From Plantactinospora sp. BC1 (GTDB taxonomy: Bacteria > Actinomycetota > Actinomycetes > Mycobacteriales > Micromonosporaceae): a DNA stretch of 64,000 bases. A model generated the notes under the pieces. The model was not told where the DNA came from. It saw only the letters and a program-made list of their open reading frames with translations, and ran no database searches. Shown piece after piece: positions 57,873 through 64,000 of this stretch (the first letter of the stretch is position 1; each line of letters starts with the position of its first letter). The stretch is taken from the NCBI RefSeq assembly GCF_003030345.1, contig NZ_CP028158.1, forward strand, positions 8,184,001 through 8,248,000, in the 5' to 3' direction. Both the position numbers and the translations under genes were made by a program.

Positions 57873-58037
57873 ATGGCTGGTCGGGACGAACTTCATGACC
57901 TTCGCCAACGCGCTCACGAGGCGGGCATCGAGGGCAGCTCGAAGATGAGCGAGCAGCAGCTGCGGGAGGCGTTGAAGAAGGTCGGCAAGGGAGCCGAGCC
58001 GATGGTCGCCAAGCAGGAGGCCAAGGGCTACCTGTAG
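57873..58037 (+). CDS. Small protein with a Rho-N/SAP-like helical motif (54 aa)
   Basis: A 54-residue product, MAGRDELHDLRQRAHEAG at its start and SEQQLREALKKVGKG in the middle, the pattern of a small helix-extended-helix (Rho N-terminal-like) motif. The ATG at 57873 has a GGGAGG site. A terminator follows. Function unknown. Confidence 0.6.
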   Translation: MAGRDELHDLRQRAHEAGIEGSSKMSEQQLREALKKVGKGAEPMVAKQEAKGYL

Positions 58038-58047
58038 CCGAAGCCGA

Positions 58048-58083
58048 GGTACGGCCCGGGCGGGGATCCGCTCGGGCCGTACC
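58048..58083. terminator. Bidirectional hairpin
   Basis: GGTACGGCCCG (58048-58058) and CGGGCCGTACC (58073-58083) form an 11-bp stem between the converging small gene and the exchanger gene. There is no T-run. Confidence 0.7.
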
Positions 58084-58093
58084 CGTGCGCGGT

Positions 58094-59356
58094 TCAGGAC
58101 TTGGGTCGGGCCCGGCCGGTCGGCCAACTGGCCCGGACCAGGGCGGGCAGTTCCCGGCGGTGCCGGGCCAGCAGGAACGCGGCGAGGACGGCGTACACGA
58201 CCGCGACGCCGTACCGGACCGCCTGGGTGGGTATCGCGAACTGCACCGCGAAGAGCAGGAACAGCAGCGCCGCCTCGACCCGGGAGATCCGCAGGTCGGC
58301 CAGGACGGCGACGCCGAGCAGGGTCTGCGCCGCGGTCAGGTAGAGCTCCTCGGTCTGCCGCGCGTCGAGTTTCAGGCCGGCGAACTCACCGCCGCCGAGG
58401 TAGAAGGCGATCGGCAGGCAGGCGATCAGCAGGGTCCACTGGTTGAGTTTCGCCGCCAGCAGCGCGCCCAGCCCGTCGTCGGCCCGGCCGCGCAGCGCGA
58501 AGGCGATCGCCACGATCACCTCCGGGGCCTCGGAGGCGACCGGGGCGAGCCACTGGACGAGCAGGAACTCGTCGATGCCGAGCGCGGTACCGGCCTCGAC
58601 GAGCGACTTGCCGAACGGCTCGGCGGAGCTGAGGATCACCACCGCCGCCGTACCGAAGAGCGCGGCGACGGTCAACCGGCGGCGCGTCGCCGGCTGGCGG
58701 GCGAGGGTGGCGGAGACCCCGACCAGCGACTCCTCCGCATGCTCGGTACGCCCGATCCGGGAGAGGTAGAGCCCGAACAGGACGCCCAGGACGATGCTGT
58801 CGTACCAGGCGAGCCGGCCGGTCACCGGGATCACCAGGGCGTAGATGGTGGCCACCAGCAGATAGATCGTCTCGGTTCTGCGGTGCCCGGAGAGGCTGAC
58901 CCCGGTCCGGTCGCCGCGCTGGCCGCGCCGGCGTACCGCCCAGATGGCGGCGAAGACCAGCAGCGGCCAGGCGATCCCGATCAGCAGTCGGTTGGCCCCG
59001 GTCATGTTGGCCAGCGCGAAGGCCGCGAATTCCGGGTCGGAGCCGGCGGCGAAGGCGAAGTAGATGTCGATCGCGTACTCCGGGAGGACCGCGACCAGGG
59101 CGAGCAGTGCCAGGGCCAGGCTCCCCGGCAGGTCGACCCGGGCCACCTCGGAGGCCCACATCAGCAGGGCCACCGCGGAGAGCACCGCCACCCCGAAGAC
59201 GGCCATTCCGGCGACCGCCGGCAGGTGGACGCCGGCCAGCCGCATGGCGACGGCCGGGCTGGCCGCCAGCACGGCGAGCCCGACCCGGGTGGCCACGCCC
59301 CGAGCGGACACCGTGACATCCAGTCCCACCCGCACGCCGTCACCCCCGCCTGGCAT
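58094..59356 (-). CDS. CaCA-family sodium/calcium exchanger-like protein
   Basis: A 420-residue membrane protein with about eleven helices and two alpha-repeats with the family acidic cores: LPEYAIDIYFA (about 90-100) and ASEAPEVIVA (about 275-285). These repeats form the cation site of CaCA exchangers. Which ion is moved cannot be told. It may start at an internal GTG some 8 codons later. A hairpin lies downstream. Confidence 0.88.
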   Translation of the reverse strand: MPGGGDGVRVGLDVTVSARGVATRVGLAVLAASPAVAMRLAGVHLPAVAGMAVFGVAVLSAVALLMWASEVARVDLPGSLALALLALVAVLPEYAIDIYFAFAAGSDPEFAAFALANMTGANRLLIGIAWPLLVFAAIWAVRRRGQRGDRTGVSLSGHRRTETIYLLVATIYALVIPVTGRLAWYDSIVLGVLFGLYLSRIGRTEHAEESLVGVSATLARQPATRRRLTVAALFGTAAVVILSSAEPFGKSLVEAGTALGIDEFLLVQWLAPVASEAPEVIVAIAFALRGRADDGLGALLAAKLNQWTLLIACLPIAFYLGGGEFAGLKLDARQTEELYLTAAQTLLGVAVLADLRISRVEAALLFLLFAVQFAIPTQAVRYGVAVVYAVLAAFLLARHRRELPALVRASWPTGRARPKS

Positions 59357-59479
59357 CGAGCCTGCCGGACCCCACGGACGCGAGGGGGCAGAATTGCCGA
59401 GATGGTCGGTCCGGTTGTCGGTCCTCCGGCCGAGTGGTGCCGTTCGGGACGGAGCTGTCCAGGATCCCGGAGGGGACAG

Positions 59480-59512
59480 CCGGGACCGGCCCGGGGACCG
59501 GGCCGGTCCCGG
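59480..59512. terminator. Hairpin downstream of the lipoprotein gene
   Basis: CCGGGACCGGCCCG (59480-59493) and CGGGCCGGTCCCGG (59499-59512) form a perfect 14-bp stem with a 5-nt loop. It is 28 bp past the stop of the minus-strand lipoprotein gene. Confidence 0.75.
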
Positions 59513-59539
59513 CGGCCTACCGGGCGTGAGCGGCGACCG

Positions 59540-60271
59540 TCACCAGCGCGGTTGCGCGACGTCCTCGACGGTCGCGCCGGCCGGTGGGGCGAACGCGCTG
59601 CCGTCGACCTTTCCGGAGTACTTCACCAGCTCGATTGCGGCCTGCTCGCCACTGTCCGTCCGGCCGGCGAAGGAGGCCAGTACGCCGGACTCGGTGACGC
59701 AGACGGTGAGCCTGTCGAGGGTTCCCTCGGTGCCGCCCTGCGGGTCGCTGACCCCGGTGACGTCGGCGCAGAGCGTCTCCTGTCCGGCGATCCTGCGCTC
59801 GGTGGTCCGCACGTCGGTGTTCGGCACGATCGCGGCGGCGGCGACCAGGCCGAGCGCCAGTTCCGGGGTGACGAAGCCGGGACCGGCGACGGCAGTGACC
59901 ATGCCGGCCTCCGGGGTGGTCGTGGCGGCGGTGTTCGGACTCTTCTGGCAGGCACCGTCGGAACAGATGATCATGTATTCCGGTGTGTGGACCAGTCGAC
60001 CGCCCGGGGTGCTCAGCGCCGAGTTGGGCGGCTGCTGGCTGAGGATCACGGTCTCGGTCTCCCGCTGGCCGGCCTCCTCGCCGACGATCCGGTATTCGGC
60101 GGTGAACGTGAGTTGGGCGGACCGGCCCAACCGGTCGGCGAAGCTGCCCAGCGTGTTGGCCGTGTCGACCGCGTTCTGCACGGTGTCGACGACGCCACAG
60201 CCGGCGCCGAGCAGGACGAGTGCGCAGAGGGCGACGAGGCGCCCGGCGAGGTGGTCACGAGGCGGGGTCAT
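59540..60271 (-). CDS. Putative lipoprotein
   Basis: A 243-residue exported protein. The signal peptide ends in a lipobox LLGAGC with the modified Cys near residue 28. The rest (about 30-243) is beta-rich with a pair of cysteines and no known domain. I chose the ATG at 60269-60271, which sits right after a possible -10 element. The role is unknown. Confidence 0.78.
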   Translation of the reverse strand: MTPPRDHLAGRLVALCALVLLGAGCGVVDTVQNAVDTANTLGSFADRLGRSAQLTFTAEYRIVGEEAGQRETETVILSQQPPNSALSTPGGRLVHTPEYMIICSDGACQKSPNTAATTTPEAGMVTAVAGPGFVTPELALGLVAAAAIVPNTDVRTTERRIAGQETLCADVTGVSDPQGGTEGTLDRLTVCVTESGVLASFAGRTDSGEQAAIELVKYSGKVDGSAFAPPAGATVEDVAQPRW

Positions 60272-60545
60272 GCCGAGTACTGTGCGGCCGGCGGCGACCG
60301 CCGGCCACGCTCCGCGACCGGGACGGCACGAATCCGGGAGATCCGTCGCCACTGCCGACGGTCCCAGCCGTACCGCCGCCAGGTGAGGTACCTTGAGGGC
60401 CTCGTTCGTGGCGACCAGAGGAGGTGGGACCGATTTCCGTGTCGATCGGCCGGGCGCTCCCGTCCTCCGGACCGGTGCCCTCCCCGGGGCACGTCGGGCC
60501 GCGCTAGCCGGGAGAGCGCCCGCAGGCGTTCCGAAGGGCTACCCG

Positions 60546-61343
60546 TTGTCAGCACCCATCTCCGGTCCCGTCTCCACACCGGACGGCGCGGACGTCGTCC
60601 GTCGGCTCCGGGCCGCCGGCTGTGTCTTCGCCGAGGACGAGGCCGAACTTCTGAGTACTGCCGCCCGGAGCCCGACCGAACTGCTGGCCATGGTCGAGCT
60701 GCGGGTCGCCGGGCTGCCGCTGGAACACATCGTCGGCTGGGTGGACTTCTGCGGGCTGCGGGTCGCCGTCGACCCGGGAGTCTTCGTGCCGCGCCGCCGT
60801 ACCGAGCTGCTGGTCCGTCGGGCCGCCGCGCTGGCCCGGCCGGGGGCGACGGTGCTGGACCTGGCCTGCGGCTCCGGTGCGATCGGGCTGGCGGTTGCGG
60901 CACTGGTCGGCGACGTGACGCTGTACGCGGTGGACGTCGAACCGGCCGCCGTCCGTTGCGCCCGGCGCAACCTTGCCGCACTCGGCGCCCAGGTGTACGC
61001 CGGTGACCTGTACCAGCCCCTTCCGGCCCGGCTGCGCGGCCGGATCGACGTGCTGGTCGCGAACGTGCCGTACGTGCCCAGCGCGGCGGTCGGGCTGTTG
61101 CCGCCGGAGGCGCGGCTGCACGAGCCGCTGGTGGCGCTGGACGGCGGACGTGACGGTCTCGACGTGCTGCGCCGGGTGGCTGCCGGAGCCCGGGACTGGC
61201 TCCTCCCCGGCGGTCACCTGCTGGTGGAGACGGGCCTGGAGCAGGCGGAGGTGGCGGCGGACGTGTTCGACCGGGCCGGCCTCGACCCGGCGGTGGTCAC
61301 CGACGACGACCTCCCGGCGACGGTGGTGATCGGCCGCCGCTGA
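60546..61343 (+). CDS. PrmC/HemK-like protein glutamine methyltransferase
   Basis: A 265-residue SAM-dependent methyltransferase. The active-site motif is NVPYVP (the NPPY-type motif of PrmC), with the SAM loop LDLACGSGAIG. Divergence from the usual NPPY suggests a paralogue of PrmC; the canonical prmC is probably elsewhere. The frame is open for about 150 bp more, but I chose the TTG at 60546 with a GAAGGG site before it, because the N-terminal helix matches the family. It converges on ligA. Confidence 0.82.
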   Translation: MSAPISGPVSTPDGADVVRRLRAAGCVFAEDEAELLSTAARSPTELLAMVELRVAGLPLEHIVGWVDFCGLRVAVDPGVFVPRRRTELLVRRAAALARPGATVLDLACGSGAIGLAVAALVGDVTLYAVDVEPAAVRCARRNLAALGAQVYAGDLYQPLPARLRGRIDVLVANVPYVPSAAVGLLPPEARLHEPLVALDGGRDGLDVLRRVAAGARDWLLPGGHLLVETGLEQAEVAADVFDRAGLDPAVVTDDDLPATVVIGRR

Positions 61344-61399
61344 CCACCGCGCCCCCGCAGACCGCATCACCCGCCCGGAAACAGCGTCCCCGCACCCGG

Positions 61400-63799
61400 C
61401 TACCGTTCGGCCACCGGCTCCGGTTCGGCCTCCGACACCGGTTCGGCCTTCGGCGCTGGTTCGGCCTTCGGCGCTGGTTCGGGCACCGGCACTGGTTCGG
61501 TCTCCGGCGCCGGCTCGACCTCTGGCTCCGGTTCGGTCTCCGGCACTGCCATGATCTCGGCGATGGTCGCCGCGTCTGCGGCGGTGTGCGCGGCGAGCAG
61601 TTCGGCGAAGCGTTCCGCCGGCATCACCCGGACGCCGAGGCCGGCCGCCTTCTCCGCCTTGCTGCCCGCGCCGTCGCCGACCACCACCAGATCGGTCCGC
61701 TTGGAGACCGAGCCGGACGACTTGCCGCCGAGCCGCTCGACCGCCTCGTTGCCCTCGTTGCGGGTCAGCCCCGGCACGGAGCCGGTGACCACGACCGTCA
61801 TCGGGGTGCCGTCCGGCCGGCGCAGCGGCAGCGCGGTCGCCGCCGGCATCTCCGGGTCGGCGTCGCCCCCGGCGGTCGCGGCCTGGCCGGGAACGCCCGG
61901 TTCGGTCATGTTGACCCCGCGCGCGGCGAGCTTCTCGACGACCGGGGCCAGCTCGACCAGCTCCGCCGCGATGGTGACGGCGCGCTCCGGTCCGACGCCC
62001 TCGACCTCCTGAAGGTCGGCGACGGAGGCGGCGAGCAGCGCCTCCATGGTGCCGAAGTGCCGGGCGAGCCGGCGGGACATCGACCGGCCGGTCATCCGTA
62101 CGCCGAGGCCGGTGAGCACCCGGCTGAGCGGCTGCCGCTTCGACGCCTCGATGTTGGCCACGAGTTTGCGGGCGGAGGTCTCGCCCAGCCGCTCCAGGGT
62201 GGCCAGCGTGGCGGCGTCGAGATCGTAGAGGTCGGCCGGGTCGGTGACCATGCCGGCGCTGACCAGCAGGTCGATGATCTTGCTGCCCAGCCCCTCGATG
62301 TCCATCGAGTCGCGAGCCGCGTAGTAGGAGAGCGACTCGCGGGCGCCGCAGGCCCGGCCCTGGGTGCAGCGCCAGCGCTTCTGCGAGCGGTCGATCTCGC
62401 CGCCGCAGCGCGGGCACGAGGTCGGCGGCTCGTACGCCGTGGAATCCGCCGGCCGCTCGTCGAGCTTGGCACCGGTGATCTCGGGGATCACGTCACCGGC
62501 CCGCCGGACGAAGACGGTGTCGCCGGCCCGGACGTTGCGCCGGACCAGGTCGTCGAAGTTGTGCAGGGTGGCCGAGGTGACCGTCACTCCACCGACCTGC
62601 ACCGGTGCCAGTACGGCGACCGGGGTGATCAGCCCGGTCCGGCCGACCTGCACCTCGATCGAGAGCAGGGTGGTGGTGCGGGTGTCGGCGGGGAACTTGT
62701 AGGCGATGCCCCAGCGGGGGGCCCGGGTGCCGGAGCCGGCCAGCTCGCGGTCGGCCGGGTGGTCGGCCTTGATCACCGCACCGTCGATGCCGAAGCCCAG
62801 CTCGCCCCGGCGGGCGTAGAGCGACTCCACCACCGCCAGCACCTCGTCGATGGTGGTGCAGAGCGGCATCCCGGCCGGTGAACCGGCGGTGGTGGCGACG
62901 CCGAGGCTCTCGACGTACGCCATGGTGGCCGAGTGTGGGCGCGGCTCGGTCGTCCCGTCGGCGCCGTCGAGGCCGTGCACCGCGTAGGCGAGGAAGGAGA
63001 GCGGCGCGTCGTACGCCCGGTCCTGCACGCGGAGGGTGCCGGCGGCGGCGCTGCGCGGATGCGCGAAGGCCGGCTCGCCGTGCCCGGTGCGCATCTCCTG
63101 GGCCCTGGCAAAGTCGGCGTCGGTCATGTAGACCTCGCCGCGGATCTCCAGGGTGAGCGGCTCGGTGAGCCGCTCCGGGAGGCCGGCCGCCCGCCGTGCC
63201 TGCGGGGTGACGTCCTCGCCGGCCAGCCCGTCGCCCCGGGTGGCGACCTGGGTGAGCCGGCCGTCCACGTAACGGGCGGCGATGGCCAGCCCGTCGATCT
63301 TGGGCTCCACGGTGTAGCCGGCGGCGGGACGGCCGAGCAGCTTGTCGAGCCGGGCCGCCCAGCGGGCCAACTCCTCCTCGCCGAAGACGTTGTCGAGGCT
63401 GAGCATCGGGACGCTGTGCACGACGTCGCCGACCAGTCCGGCGCCGGCCGCCACCAGCTCGCTGGGCGAGTCGTCGTCCTTCCAGCCCGGCTGGGCGGCC
63501 TCGGTGGCGACGACCCGGGCCATCAGCGCGTCGTAGGTCGCGTCGTCCATCGCCAGGTCCGCGCCGTTGTAGTAGGCGGCCGCCGCCGAGCGGATCTCGG
63601 CGATCGCCGCCTGGTAGGCCGGACGGTCCGGGAACGGCGCGGCGAGCGCGGCGTCGACCACCGGATCCACCGGGTCGACCACCGGATCGGCGGCCGGGTC
63701 GACCACCGGATCGGCGGCCGGTTCCACCGGGTCGAGCTCGGCTCCGCCCGGCTGCTCGGGCCGATCGTCGGTCGCCGTCACCACTGCCTCGTGCGCCAC
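61400..63799 (-). CDS. ligA: NAD-dependent DNA ligase
   Basis: Seals nicks in replication and repair using NAD. The 799-residue protein has the adenylation motif KIDG (Lys167), an OB fold, a four-cysteine zinc finger (CPRC then CTQGRAC, about 460-485), helix-hairpin-helix repeats and a BRCT domain (about 655-745). The enzyme is about 100 residues longer than most. The excess is in an Asp/Pro/Val N-terminal tail (63,650-63,730 repeat) and a Glu/Pro C-terminal tail (61,410-61,545). It starts with GTG. Confidence 0.95.
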   Translation of the reverse strand: MAHEAVVTATDDRPEQPGGAELDPVEPAADPVVDPAADPVVDPVDPVVDAALAAPFPDRPAYQAAIAEIRSAAAAYYNGADLAMDDATYDALMARVVATEAAQPGWKDDDSPSELVAAGAGLVGDVVHSVPMLSLDNVFGEEELARWAARLDKLLGRPAAGYTVEPKIDGLAIAARYVDGRLTQVATRGDGLAGEDVTPQARRAAGLPERLTEPLTLEIRGEVYMTDADFARAQEMRTGHGEPAFAHPRSAAAGTLRVQDRAYDAPLSFLAYAVHGLDGADGTTEPRPHSATMAYVESLGVATTAGSPAGMPLCTTIDEVLAVVESLYARRGELGFGIDGAVIKADHPADRELAGSGTRAPRWGIAYKFPADTRTTTLLSIEVQVGRTGLITPVAVLAPVQVGGVTVTSATLHNFDDLVRRNVRAGDTVFVRRAGDVIPEITGAKLDERPADSTAYEPPTSCPRCGGEIDRSQKRWRCTQGRACGARESLSYYAARDSMDIEGLGSKIIDLLVSAGMVTDPADLYDLDAATLATLERLGETSARKLVANIEASKRQPLSRVLTGLGVRMTGRSMSRRLARHFGTMEALLAASVADLQEVEGVGPERAVTIAAELVELAPVVEKLAARGVNMTEPGVPGQAATAGGDADPEMPAATALPLRRPDGTPMTVVVTGSVPGLTRNEGNEAVERLGGKSSGSVSKRTDLVVVGDGAGSKAEKAAGLGVRVMPAERFAELLAAHTAADAATIAEIMAVPETEPEPEVEPAPETEPVPVPEPAPKAEPAPKAEPVSEAEPEPVAER

Positions 63800-63921
63800 G
63801 AAGTCCCCCTCCCGTCAGGCCCGTAAGCTCGGCGTTCAGCCTAGAGACCGGGTACGACGAAGCGACCTCCCCGGTCCCGTCGGACTCGGGGCAACCGCCG
63901 GCTGGGCCCCGGCCCGGCACC

Positions 63922-63927
63922 TAGGCT
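63922..63927 (+). promoter_or_regulatory. -10 element for the gene at the right edge
   Basis: TAGGCT is followed by 6 nt and the ATG at 63934, the spacing of a leaderless start. Confidence 0.45.
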
Positions 63928-63933
63928 GACCTC

Positions 63934-64000
63934 ATGGCCGAGCCGGCGCGCAGCCCGGACGCCGAGCCGGGCGGAAACGGGCCGTACGCGCGCCGGCCGG
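63934..64000 (+). CDS. 5' end of a gene running off the right edge
   Basis: An open frame of 22 codons begins with ATG at 63934 (MAEPARSPDAEPG) and is cut by the window edge. The -10 hexamer 12 bp upstream supports a true start. Product unknown. Confidence 0.5.
   Translation, partial: MAEPARSPDAEPGGNGPYARRP

Overview
The window is about 64 kb of very GC-rich DNA with frequent GTG and TTG starts, overlapping start/stop codons and many apparently leaderless genes. The order der(partial)-cmk-rluB-scpB-scpA-parA-xerD-ald-nudix-pyrG-...-steB/mctB-steA-recN-nadK-tlyA follows the conserved actinobacterial block known from Mycobacterium tuberculosis (Rv1694-Rv1713). Together with the gene content this points to a filamentous actinobacterium, most likely of the Micromonosporaceae (Micromonospora or a close relative). 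The family assignment is inference; no rRNA or tRNA gene is present to settle it.

Region 1 (1-23,386, minus strand) is one long, tightly packed core block, transcribed from about 23.4 kb down to 1. It covers a phasin/histone-like protein, TlyA, NAD kinase, RecN, the SteA/SteB cell-separation pair, a lipid-linked glycan set (MraY/WecA-like transferase, MurJ-like flippase, GT4 glycosyltransferase, alkaline-phosphatase-fold membrane protein), CTP synthase, an ADP-ribose pyrophosphatase, alanine dehydrogenase, XerD, an orphan ParA, condensin partners ScpA/ScpB, RluB and Cmk. Region 2 (23.5-31.5 kb) holds an SCP2-like protein, an IS110-type remnant, a GNAT/ferredoxin/DapC group and a 1,309-residue secreted multidomain carbohydrate-binding protein behind a LacI-type operator.

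Region 3 (31.5-39 kb) is accessory: a TetR regulator with paired operators, phosphotransferases, a 90-bp direct repeat that duplicates the 3' end of a TPR gene, a SIMPL protein, and a methionyl-tRNA synthetase paralogue. The synthetase is preceded by a short leader peptide and mutually exclusive RNA hairpins (a candidate transcription attenuator), but its reading frame carries a 1-nt deletion. Region 4 (39-46.5 kb) has a GGDEF-EAL protein, DapD/DapE, a sugar O-acetyltransferase and a LOG-family protein. Region 5 (46.5-59.5 kb) has a MarR gene with twin operators, an IS5-type remnant abutting a kinase-like gene, a cell-wall-binding protein, a small ESX/EspC-YbaB cassette, a CYP152-type P450 and a CaCA exchanger. 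Region 6 (59.5-64 kb) carries a lipoprotein, a PrmC-like methyltransferase and LigA.

A recurring oddity crosses all regions: short tandem repeats of 12-32 bp sit at or just past stop codons, and in several cases the repeated unit contains the stop codon itself. The diaminopimelate genes (dapC, dapD, dapE), MurJ/MraY-like proteins, SteA/SteB and CWB2 proteins make cell-wall assembly the main functional theme. Chromosome upkeep (ParA, ScpAB, XerD, RecN, LigA) is the second.
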